This document shows positions 17,353 to 25,095 of a DNA stretch of 42,783 nt, in pieces. How positions within the stretch are numbered: the first letter of the stretch is position 1; every line of letters starts with the position of its first letter. The DNA comes from Chloroflexota bacterium (GTDB lineage Bacteria > Chloroflexota > Dehalococcoidia > Lucifugimonadales > Australimonadaceae), in assembly GCA_022561985.1 (NCBI GenBank), contig JADFQE010000006.1, forward strand, positions 1 through 42,783, given 5' to 3'. The position numbers and the translations under genes are program-made. The notes under the pieces are model-generated. The model saw nothing but the letters and a program-made list of their open reading frames with translations. It did no database searches and was not told the DNA's origin.

Positions 17353-18240
17353 CTATCGAGTCGACAATGGCACGGAGCCCGGGTTGTCCCCGCGATCCCC
17401 GAAGTAGACCTTCACGTGCGGGAAGGCGATCTCGATGCCATCAATTTCAAACTGCGCGAGCAAGCGTTTCCTGAATTCCCCCGAGACGCCCCATTGCGTG
17501 CCTGGCTTCGTGTCCCCCATGATCCGTATCTCAATGGCTGGATCGCCCAGGTTGTTGACCCGCACCGCCACGGGCGCGGTCAGCAGGCTTGGGCCCCAGG
17601 TCTCATCCGCCTTTAGCTCCCTGCCCACGAGGTTGATCGCAGCGAACGCCTTTTCGACATCGGTTTCATAGGCGACGGGAACGTTCATGTTGAGTCGCGA
17701 CCAGTCCCGGGCCATGTTGCTGGCTTTTGTGACCATGCTATTGGGAATGATGATGCGAGTGCCGTCGGAGTTGCGGAGCATGGTTCGGCGCAAGCTTAGC
17801 TCTTCGACCGTTCCTTCCTCGCCATCGATCTTCACCCACTCGCCGACCCGGTACCAGTCCTCGATGAGGAGGAACATACCGTGGATGTAGTCGCGGACGA
17901 TCCCTTGCGCGGCGAATCCTAGTGCCAGGCCAACAACGCCAACGGCTCCCAACATAGGCGCTATTTGTATCCCAAACTCCGCCAAGATAGCCAGAAGTGC
18001 GAGGATAACGAGGACGACCTTCACCACCTGGTTCAAAGCACCACTGACGGTCCTGGCCCGTGCACTCAGCTGCTGCCGGGTCTCCTCTTGCAATCTGGGG
18101 ATCCGGAACTCAACCGCTTTCCGCGTAGCGCGAGTCACGACGAGATGGGCGAACCACGACATGAACAAGATGAGGAGTACCCTCAACAGGCTTGCCACCA
18201 ATGCGGACCCATCGATGTAAAAATCAAACTCAGGCATCAT
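17353..18240 (-). CDS. MscS-family small-conductance mechanosensitive channel
   Basis: The 295-residue membrane protein has an N-terminal TM around 13-32, a second TM near 70-90, and the pore helix VVGLALGFAAQGIVRDYIHG. This leads into the MscS beta domain (LIEDWYRVGEWVKIDGEEGT, RRTMLRNSDGTRIIIPNS), then the alpha/beta cage and a short tail. The length matches the E. coli MscS class (about 286). It releases osmolytes on hypo-osmotic shock. The start is an ATG pair (18240/18237) behind GGAGG; an upstream frame extension to 18609 is not protein-like. Confidence 0.92.
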   Translation of the reverse strand: MMPEFDFYIDGSALVASLLRVLLILFMSWFAHLVVTRATRKAVEFRIPRLQEETRQQLSARARTVSGALNQVVKVVLVILALLAILAEFGIQIAPMLGAVGVVGLALGFAAQGIVRDYIHGMFLLIEDWYRVGEWVKIDGEEGTVEELSLRRTMLRNSDGTRIIIPNSMVTKASNMARDWSRLNMNVPVAYETDVEKAFAAINLVGRELKADETWGPSLLTAPVAVRVNNLGDPAIEIRIMGDTKPGTQWGVSGEFRKRLLAQFEIDGIEIAFPHVKVYFGDRGDNPGSVPLSTR

Positions 18241-18768
18241 TAGCCTCCGCTGCCGTGGTCGACTCGGTGATCGGAAGGGGCGAAAAACGTGCGGGGTCCG
18301 GCATTGAAGACCTCCGTGGAGAGTTACGAACACAGTGCTCGTAGAGGGAGGGAGTATAGCCATGCGGGAACTCGTGCGAGAAGACGACGACAGATGGCCA
18401 GCGTCCGCGAGGTTCCCATCCGCCATCGCTATGCGAACAAGCTGGCGAGGGCCATCCACCGCTCCGGTCGACGACCGGCTCGCGAGATCAGAACCTGCGG
18501 TTGACGCGTCGTTATCTTTGGCGTCGATAGGGAGCGTCGCCGCGCGACGAGTTGCATCCTGGTGGCACGTCTCAGCTGCCCGGCGCAACATCGGGCGCAA
18601 GGCGTGCACCCTCGCTACGTCCTGTTCCTAGCCGGTAAGACCACCGTGTGAACGCCCGGGCGTGCTGTTGAGCTTTTCAAGCGCGTAGGCGAGCGCCATC
18701 GGGGCTCTCTCCCCCTCCAAGCGCCCCGTCGCCGCAACGCCATCCTGCCGGGGGTCGCCGTGCACCCC
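18241..18768. other. 528-bp stretch without a supportable gene
   Basis: Several frames are open here but none has protein-like composition or a ribosome site. It presumably holds the promoter of the MscS gene and the 3' end of the cupredoxin transcript. I see no repeats or hairpins of note. Confidence 0.5.
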
Positions 18769-19206
18769 CTACCCGGTAACGGTCAGTGTCGCCGTCATGT
18801 TCGGGTGGATCGTGCAGAAGTAGGCGAATGTCCCTGTCTCGGTGAACGTGATCCCTTCGGCCGACTGATCTCTCCCCAGGACGTCCGTGCCCCAGTCACC
18901 GTCTGCGGCGGGCGACGCGCCAGAGGTCGCCGTATGCGGGACCGAGTCCAGGTTCTTCCAAACCACGGTCGTCCCGGCCTTGATCGTGAGGTCCTCGAGC
19001 GTCAAATCTGCGATCTCGGACGTGACCGTCGCGCCCGGCTCCGTTGCGCCGCCGTCTTCGCTGACTCCTTCGGCCGTAGGAGTGGCGGCAGGTTCAGGTG
19101 TCGGGGTAGATTCTGGTGCCGGGGTAGGAGTCGGGTCTGAGCCGCATCCCACGGCGAGAGCTGTCGTCAGCATGAGGAAGATGAGAAACACGACGGCGTG
19201 ACGCAT
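18769..19206 (-). CDS. Cupredoxin-domain lipoprotein (plastocyanin-like)
   Basis: The 145-residue precursor starts with a lipoprotein signal ending VGC (Cys21), followed by a Thr/Pro-rich tether (about 22-60) and one cupredoxin domain. All four type I copper ligands are visible: His91 (VPHTA), Cys131, His134 and Met137 (YFCTIHPNM). It would be a membrane-anchored electron carrier or copper-holding protein outside the cytoplasm. GGGAGGA lies 8 bases before the ATG. The next lipoprotein upstream has a similar TP-rich tether and a thioredoxin fold, so the two may act together in redox or copper handling. Confidence 0.9.
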   Translation of the reverse strand: MRHAVVFLIFLMLTTALAVGCGSDPTPTPAPESTPTPEPAATPTAEGVSEDGGATEPGATVTSEIADLTLEDLTIKAGTTVVWKNLDSVPHTATSGASPAADGDWGTDVLGRDQSAEGITFTETGTFAYFCTIHPNMTATLTVTG

Positions 19207-19401
19207 GGAACGGTCCTCCCGAAGCGCGTTATTCAGACGATGGGGGCCGCCCGCTCAGGAACTCGCGGACGAGGTCGTCACGAGCAGTCCGTGCCCGCTC
19301 TTACTACGCGGCCTCCTCTCGCGCAGTTTCATGCGCCGATGGACCTGGTGGATCGGCTGGACATGACGCCTAAGAGGGGGGGCAGCGCCGCTGGCGGGGC
19401 G

Positions 19402-20376
19402 TCACAGCAGCGGCTCAAGCGCGGCCGCGACCTCCTCCCTCGTCACGAGCCCCTCGAACCGCCTCGCCACCCGGCCGTCCGCGCCGACGACGAACGTCCA
19501 CGGCTCGGTCACGAGCTTCCATTCAGCCATCTCGGCCGAGCGCACCAGACGGCCTTCGTTACGAGCGGCGTCGAGGTCCCACGGCTCGATGTGGATGACG
19601 TCGGCGCGCCCCAGGAACTGCTCGGACACAGCCGCGATCTCATTGGTGATCGGGCCGCACATCGCGCTGACACAGAATTGAGGGGAGGAGAAGAGGACGA
19701 CGAACGGCCTGCCCGTTCCGAGCGCCTGGGCGACAGACAGCTCATGCATGTGGTCCGCGACCTCTCGGGTCGACAGATCAGCGAACGATTCGACATCGTG
19801 GATCGTCGCGTTCCTCGTCGCTGGCACTCGCTCCCCCAGGCCCGGCGCGGTCGGCTCCGCGTCCACCACGAAGGTGACGGTCTTCACCAGCGGGCTGCCC
19901 TCGATGCCCGAGACCTGGAACTGAGCGGCCCATGGGCCCGGTTTCGGCAGCGTGACCGGGTCCACGACGTAGACACCCCGAAAATCAAGGTGCAGGTGGA
20001 CCGTGCCGTCCGCGTGCTCGTGGGGCAGCGCCAAGCCTTCAAGGGTGCGCCAGACGCCCGACTCCTGCGCCAACAACTCCCCGACAGAGCCGTCGAGCGC
20101 GTAGAACCGCACGACCACGGTCGCCGCGTCTAGGAACGCACCGTCGTCGGCCACGAGGCCGAAGGGGAACCGGTTCTCCCCCACGACGAACTCGGATGCG
20201 GCGATGAGCGCGCTGTATGACCCGTCCGGTGGAGTCGACGTTGGAGACGCGGTCGGCTGGGGCGCGGTCTCTTCGGGCGTCGGTGTCCCACCGTCCGCTC
20301 CGCAAGCGACCGCGACGATCGTCAGGAACAGGCTCATGCTGCGACCGAACCAGACGCGCGATCGGACCTGCCTCAT
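19402..20376 (-). CDS. Lipoprotein with a C-terminal thioredoxin-like domain (CX4C)
   Basis: The 324-residue precursor has a lipobox VACGAD (Cys25), a TP-rich tether, and a beta-sandwich-like middle (about 60-175; segments such as WAAQFQVSG suggest an Ig-like domain). Its C-terminal thioredoxin-like domain has the redox pair in SSPQFCVSAMCGP (Cys235, Cys240). Classical thioredoxins have CX2C and SCO proteins CX3C; here four residues separate the Cys. The ATG at 20376 is preceded by GGAG; 29 residues of upstream open frame are not used. It probably acts as an extracytoplasmic thiol/disulfide or copper-transfer protein. Confidence 0.82.
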   Translation of the reverse strand: MRQVRSRVWFGRSMSLFLTIVAVACGADGGTPTPEETAPQPTASPTSTPPDGSYSALIAASEFVVGENRFPFGLVADDGAFLDAATVVVRFYALDGSVGELLAQESGVWRTLEGLALPHEHADGTVHLHLDFRGVYVVDPVTLPKPGPWAAQFQVSGIEGSPLVKTVTFVVDAEPTAPGLGERVPATRNATIHDVESFADLSTREVADHMHELSVAQALGTGRPFVVLFSSPQFCVSAMCGPITNEIAAVSEQFLGRADVIHIEPWDLDAARNEGRLVRSAEMAEWKLVTEPWTFVVGADGRVARRFEGLVTREEVAAALEPLL

Positions 20377-20660
20377 GTTCCACAACTCCAAGTCTAACGA
20401 AGCGTCCAGGCACACCAAGGGGCGCGAGCGACAGCGCCCCGTCGTCCTGCGACGCGCGTCCATCGGTCACTGCGCGGTGATGAAGACTTTCCCGTGAGCC
20501 TCTGGTTCCGGGCTTGTGCGGAGCAGTAGAGGCCGTCCTGCTAGGCACGGATCGCACGCGCGGCGAGGGTACAAGCTCGGGCGGGTGCTCGCAACCGAAC
20601 GAAACGTGAGCTGCGGCTCGCCCTACCCGTCCGGATCAAGTCGTTCCTCTGGGCGGTTTG

Positions 20661-22676
20661 CTACGAGCCGTCGGAGCCAACGTTCTCAGCAGCTTCACCG
20701 ACCAGCGCTGCCTCGGGGTGCCTCGACGCCCAAGCCTTCGGAGCGAGCCAGCGTGCAAGATGCAGCCGCCGATACAGGCTGAACGGCATCTCGAGCGCCA
20801 TCTCGTCGAGAGCGATGCGGAAAAGGGGCCCGCGGCGCATGGGGCATGAGGCCAGATATGCGATCCCGCCCACGACGGGCAGCAGCGCCAGGACCATCAC
20901 CAACGGCGTATGGATCCTCGCTGCGTCACCGGCCCCGGGGCGCCTGAGCAGACGTCCGACCTGAGCCTTGAGGAAGAAACTGAATGTCCAGAGGAAACGC
21001 GCCAGGCTCCGCAGCCCCGGAATCGGGATGGCGATCGCAACGCTCAGGACGAGATGCGCGCCGAGGTGGTGGAGGGTGCCCCGGACCGATCGATCGGCAA
21101 GAGTGGCCCGCAGCTCGGCCGCCTGCGCCGCGCTCACCCCGTTCTGGGCCTCCCAGCGGGCGATGCCCCGGTTCAGGAGACGCTCGGCGGCCCGGTCGGC
21201 ACCGTCAAGCGCATAGGCCAGGTGCATGATCGCGCCCTTCTGGTTGAACAGCCGGTACAACGCCCTGATGACGTAACCCCAAAGACGCGGCTCAGACGCT
21301 TGCCACGCGAGGATCGCTTCTTCGCCCCCGTCCACCGCCGCCCGGAGCTCGGCCAGTCCTTTCTGCCCGAGGCTTATCCGCAGCTCTGACTCTCGGCTGT
21401 CGACGTAGCTCCGCAGCCGCCCGAAGTCGATGTCGTCGAAGATGGGCAAGCTACCCCTGCTGAGCGACGACCGCCATTGGCCGTGGGCGGGGAACGGCGT
21501 GGCCACCGCGGATTCGAGATCGATGATGATGAAGTCCCCATCGAGGTTGCGAATAATATTGGTGTGCGCGTGGGGGTTCAGCGGGTTGATCTGCCACACG
21601 CCGAGGCCCGCTTCTGCGAACGTCTCGGCCACCTGACCAAGGAATCGCTTGGCCTCGTCGTCGTTCTCAACCTTGTCGCCCGGTATGAACTCTGTGACGA
21701 AGGTGCAGCTGCCGTGGTTGCAGTTCTCGTAGGTGACATGCGCCACCAGGTCCTTTCCGAACCTGTTGACGGTCAAGAGACTGGCGATCGTCCGGCGGAA
21801 GGCGGCTGCTCTCAGCGCGTCGGGGTTGCTCTCATACGGGAACCGGGCCTGGAATGAAAGCCAATAGATCAGGCGCACGATGGGTGGCGGTCGATACGTC
21901 TTGGTTGCCGTGCCCTCCTCGGGATTGAGGACGACCGTGCTCGCTATCGAGTGCTCCACACGGCAGCTTTCGCAACTCGCGACGAGGAGGTGGTCGTAGC
22001 GGCTCGTGGGAGCGAACCACGAGCGCCTTTCAACGAACAGAAAGAATGGCACGAGCACGAGAAGGCCGATGCCACCGATCAGATAACCGGCTGCCACGTC
22101 ACTCGGCCAATGCGCCTGCTCGAAAACACGTGAGAAGCCGACTCCAACGATCAGGAATGCCGCGAGACCGACGGCGCCAACCAGCGCCTTGCCCTTCAGC
22201 CCCATGTGGAACGCGAGGAACGCAATGAACCCAAAGAGGACCGTGGTCCCGAACGTGTGCCCGCTGGGAAAGCTGCTGGCGGCCACGTCCGAGAACGGCC
22301 TGGAGCGCCCAACGTATTCGCCGAGCAGCTCGTCACCGGCAAGAGCGACGACGGCCGCGACGCCGCCCACGATGGTGAACCCGAACGCAGCCCGAGCCAT
22401 GCCCAGGAGCCAGAGGAAGAATATCCCCGAAGCGGCTATCGCCAAGACCGGATAGTTGCTCGTCACCGCGCTCAGTGCGGTGGAAAAACCTGATAGTCCG
22501 GTGAATTCTCGATCGGCAATCCACAGCAGCACCGTCTCGTCCAACGATGGTCGCGGGTCGTTCTTGATGGCGATGGTCAGCAGGGTCAGCAAGGTCGCCA
22601 GCACGGCGATCGCCGCGAGCCAGAGGACCGCGATGTATCGCGGGATTGAGTTGATCGACCGGGCGATTGTCACCAT
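20661..22676 (-). CDS. PAP2 phosphatase fused to a kinase-like domain
   Basis: The 671-residue protein begins with a PAP2 (type 2 phosphatidate phosphatase) membrane domain (1-215) with six TMs and its motifs: GRSRP (123-127), PSGH (137-140) and SRx5H (182-189). From about 250 it continues as a soluble region resembling a protein/LPS-kinase fold. This has a Lys in TATKTYRP (259), PHAHTN (368-373) like a catalytic-loop HxN, and IIDLES (384-389) like the metal-binding D-x-E. A final hydrophobic stretch (about 560-630) follows. It may process an undecaprenyl or other lipid phosphate and phosphorylate a glycan or lipid. The kinase assignment is inferred from motifs. It is the last gene on the minus strand after the SDR and SnoaL genes. 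Confidence 0.78.
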   Translation of the reverse strand: MVTIARSINSIPRYIAVLWLAAIAVLATLLTLLTIAIKNDPRPSLDETVLLWIADREFTGLSGFSTALSAVTSNYPVLAIAASGIFFLWLLGMARAAFGFTIVGGVAAVVALAGDELLGEYVGRSRPFSDVAASSFPSGHTFGTTVLFGFIAFLAFHMGLKGKALVGAVGLAAFLIVGVGFSRVFEQAHWPSDVAAGYLIGGIGLLVLVPFFLFVERRSWFAPTSRYDHLLVASCESCRVEHSIASTVVLNPEEGTATKTYRPPPIVRLIYWLSFQARFPYESNPDALRAAAFRRTIASLLTVNRFGKDLVAHVTYENCNHGSCTFVTEFIPGDKVENDDEAKRFLGQVAETFAEAGLGVWQINPLNPHAHTNIIRNLDGDFIIIDLESAVATPFPAHGQWRSSLSRGSLPIFDDIDFGRLRSYVDSRESELRISLGQKGLAELRAAVDGGEEAILAWQASEPRLWGYVIRALYRLFNQKGAIMHLAYALDGADRAAERLLNRGIARWEAQNGVSAAQAAELRATLADRSVRGTLHHLGAHLVLSVAIAIPIPGLRSLARFLWTFSFFLKAQVGRLLRRPGAGDAARIHTPLVMVLALLPVVGGIAYLASCPMRRGPLFRIALDEMALEMPFSLYRRLHLARWLAPKAWASRHPEAALVGEAAENVGSDGS

Positions 22677-22798
22677 GGGTTCTCCCTACGTGATCCGACC
22701 TAGGCGTCTCGATCCGCTCCGCAAGCATCCGCGGGTTGTAACAGGTTTGATGCTACGGGGCCGAAGAGCGATGGGCGAACGGCAGCGATTGCGTGTGC

Positions 22799-23239
22799 CT
22801 ATCGGGCGCCGGTTCGATCCGCCGCACCAGGGGGCGCCGTGCCGCCGCTGTGCTCCGCAGTACAGTCGACGTACTCCCGCCAGTAGATGAGCTTCCCCCC
22901 CGCGACTCTCAGGACGATGGCGTCCTGCACGCGCGCCGTCGCTCCCGTCTTCTTGTCCGTGTCGGTCCACGTCCACTCCACGGCCGCACTGTCGTCCTGG
23001 GAAATGATTCGCTCCACCTCCACGCGGACGTCTCTGTATCGGGCCCGATGGTCTTCCGCAGCCCGCTGGATCTCGTGGGGGTGCGTGAGCCGCATCCCGG
23101 GCACGATGAACTCGCAAGGATCGGAGAATGCACCCGCGATGGCTTCGGCATCTCCTGCGGCCCAAGCCGAAGCTTGTGCGTGAACCAGAGCCCTGATATC
23201 CGCCGCGGCATCGAGTGAGGTCCCTTGTGATTGGCTCAT
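22799..23239 (-). CDS. SnoaL-like/NTF2-fold protein
   Basis: This is a 146-residue single NTF2-like domain. It has an N-terminal helix (IRALVHAQASAWAAGDAEAI) with the typical F-x-x-P after it, then strands with RVEVERIISQDDSAAVEWTW, and the terminal KLIYWREYVDC. Family members are small-molecule isomerases/hydrolases or ligand-binding proteins. Its ATG is 6 bases downstream of the SDR stop, so it is co-translated with it and may act on the same compound. No catalytic residues can be assigned with certainty. Confidence 0.8.
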   Translation of the reverse strand: MSQSQGTSLDAAADIRALVHAQASAWAAGDAEAIAGAFSDPCEFIVPGMRLTHPHEIQRAAEDHRARYRDVRVEVERIISQDDSAAVEWTWTDTDKKTGATARVQDAIVLRVAGGKLIYWREYVDCTAEHSGGTAPPGAADRTGAR

Positions 23240-23245
23240 CGGTCG

Positions 23246-23944
23246 CTACCCCTTCCCGTACACCGGTACAACTCCTCCCGAGATGATCCGCGCGGCATCG
23301 CTGACAAGAAACGCCACGACGTCGGCCACTTCTCGGGTGGTGGGCCAGCGTGAGAAATCCGCATCTGGCATGTCGCGACGGTTCGCAGGAGTGTCCATCG
23401 TGGACGGCAGGATGGCATTGACCGTGATCCCATCCTCGAGCCACTCCTGCGACAGCGACAGCGCCAGGTTTGCGATCCCCGCCTTGGCGGCGCTGTAGAG
23501 CGCAGCCCCCGGCCCCCCCGCTGCTGCTCCGCGCGCACTCACGAGCACCACGCGTGCCCCATCCGGGTGCGCTTTGAGGAGAGGATAGGCGTGGCGCAAC
23601 GTATGCACGGCATTGGTGAGGTTGAGGGCGATGAGCCGGTCCACGTCTGCTTCGGTCAGCGCAGAGAGGGGCCCGCCTAGGAACCCACCGAGCGTTGCAA
23701 CGAGGGCACCCAGTGGCGCACCGACCTCATCCATCAACATCTTCGTTCTGTCGAAATCGAACAGGTCAGCGACGTGGACCGTAAGACCGCGGTTCTCCGG
23801 CATCTCCGCGAACGACGACGCCATGTCCGCGTCAAGCGCGGTCACGTGGACCTCGAACCCGGCCTCGCGCAGCACTCGCCCCACCTCCGATCCGAGCGCG
23901 CCGGTGCCACCTGTAACCAGCGCCTTCGTCTTGCCCGTGGTCAT
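23246..23944 (-). CDS. Short-chain dehydrogenase/reductase
   Basis: The 232-residue classical SDR has the Rossmann motif TGGTGALG (11-18), an active-site Ser136 (LVSARG), and Tyr150/Lys154 in LYSAAK. The C-terminus runs through VAFLVSDAARIISGGVVPV. It should oxidise or reduce an alcohol/ketone with NAD(P)H. The ATG at 23944 is preceded by GGAGGCGG. It is divergent from an LLM oxidoreductase, with a palindrome between them, and upstream of the SnoaL-like gene. Confidence 0.9.
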   Translation of the reverse strand: MTTGKTKALVTGGTGALGSEVGRVLREAGFEVHVTALDADMASSFAEMPENRGLTVHVADLFDFDRTKMLMDEVGAPLGALVATLGGFLGGPLSALTEADVDRLIALNLTNAVHTLRHAYPLLKAHPDGARVVLVSARGAAAGGPGAALYSAAKAGIANLALSLSQEWLEDGITVNAILPSTMDTPANRRDMPDADFSRWPTTREVADVVAFLVSDAARIISGGVVPVYGKG

Positions 23945-23969
23945 CTCCGCCTCCTCCACCGATGCCTGA

Positions 23970-23984
23970 CCGGTATCATACCGG
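23970..23984. promoter_or_regulatory. Perfect palindrome and overlapping divergent -10 elements
   Basis: CCGGTAT-C-ATACCGG is a 7-bp perfect inverted repeat around one base, in the 41-bp gap between the divergent SDR and LLM genes. It contains TATCAT on the plus strand and TATGAT on the minus strand, both -10 like. For the plus gene the transcript start would fall at or next to the ATG at 23986, i.e. a leaderless mRNA. It could equally be a repressor operator. No good -35 elements are seen. Confidence 0.5.
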
Positions 23985-23985
23985 C

Positions 23986-24948
23986 ATGCCCTTCGAGATC
24001 CACATCGGCGGTCCGGCCAGCGCACCGCTAGCCCGGCAAGTAGCGTTCATCAGGCGTGCGGAGGATCTCGGGTTCGACGGAGTGGGGATCGCCGACGACG
24101 TCGGGCACGGGCACGATGTGTACGTGGCTCTCGCGCTGGCCGCGGCACAGACCAGCACGATCCAACTCTATCCGGCGATAACGAACCCGGTCACCCGACA
24201 TCCGTTCGTGCTCGCCAGTCTCGCCAACTCACTGGCTGAGCTGGCGCCGGGACGGGTCAAGCTGGCCATCGGGCCCGGTGACACGGGAGTAGCCCAAGCC
24301 GGTCTCAAACCAGCGACCATCAACGAGTTGCGCGAGGCCGTCCAAACCATCCGCCGGTTGCTCCGGGGCGACGCTGTTCACTTTGGCGCCGGAGGGGAGA
24401 GCCGCCTCCGCGAGCCGATCACGCCCACGCCTCCCGTTGTGGTCGCCGCCAGCGGTCCGCGTGCCCTGGAGCTGGCCGCCGAGGTCGGCGACGAAGCGCT
24501 GCTCACCGTGGGACTCGACCCGCGGATCATCCAGGCCGTCGAGCTCCATCTGGCCAAGGGAGCAGAGAAGGCCGGTCGGTCCATCGGCGACCTCCCGGTC
24601 ACCTACTACACGATCGTCTCAATCGATCCCGACGGAGAACTCGCACGAGAGCGCGTGTATCCAACGCTTCTGAAGTGGCTGCGGAAGGGTATGTTTCGCG
24701 TCGGTCTCGGTGCCCTCGGGATCCAGAGCCCCACACTCTCGCCGCCGTCCGAGCTGTCCCAGGACACGCTCGCCGAGCTGTGCGGTCTGCTGTCCATCGC
24801 AGGTACACCGGGGGAAGTGCGGGAACGATTCACCCGCCTCGCGAGCGACGGCGTGCAGCGCGTGTTCTGCATGGCGCTCGGCGATGAAGCGAGCCACGAG
24901 CACACCATGGAGCTGCTCGGGGAGCATGTGATTCCGGGGGCCAAGTAG
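23986..24948 (+). CDS. LLM-class flavin- or F420-dependent oxidoreductase
   Basis: The 320-residue TIM-barrel protein belongs to the bacterial luciferase-like family. It opens with FEIHIGGPASAPLARQVAFI and AEDLGFDGVGIADDVGHG, then LYPAITNPVTRHPFVLASL and GRVKLAIGPGDTG, and later VVVAASGPRALELAAEVGDE, the usual cofactor-binding strand. The order resembles methylene-H4MPT reductase-like F420 enzymes. I prefer the ATG at 23986, since the alternative at 23962 would put the palindrome inside the gene; neither has a ribosome site, which fits a leaderless transcript. The cofactor (FMN or F420) cannot be decided. Confidence 0.86.
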   Translation: MPFEIHIGGPASAPLARQVAFIRRAEDLGFDGVGIADDVGHGHDVYVALALAAAQTSTIQLYPAITNPVTRHPFVLASLANSLAELAPGRVKLAIGPGDTGVAQAGLKPATINELREAVQTIRRLLRGDAVHFGAGGESRLREPITPTPPVVVAASGPRALELAAEVGDEALLTVGLDPRIIQAVELHLAKGAEKAGRSIGDLPVTYYTIVSIDPDGELARERVYPTLLKWLRKGMFRVGLGALGIQSPTLSPPSELSQDTLAELCGLLSIAGTPGEVRERFTRLASDGVQRVFCMALGDEASHEHTMELLGEHVIPGAK

Positions 24949-24959
24949 GCGGCCCCCGG
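24934..24959. terminator. GC-rich hairpin overlapping the LLM stop codon
   Basis: A perfect 9-bp inverted repeat (CCGGGGGCC/GGCCCCCGG, 8-base loop) spans the TAG at 24946. It lies at a convergent junction with dnaE2, whose stop is 136 bases away. There is no U-tract, so it may act as a 3'-end stabiliser or bidirectional terminator. Confidence 0.5.
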
Positions 24960-25095
24960 CCGTCGAGTGGCCTGTGCGGGTTCGTCGCGCTACTCCCCGG
25001 ATCAGGTCCAGGGATACCTAGAGTCCGACCGGCGTTCCCCGAGCGCTCAGCGTTGGCTTGCTTCGTGGATTCCGTGGGGAGTGCGCGCGTCTCGG

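Noticed and set aside
19198-20133. 311-codon open frame on the plus strand
   Set aside because: It is antisense to the thioredoxin-like lipoprotein gene, which has a clear signal peptide and domain.
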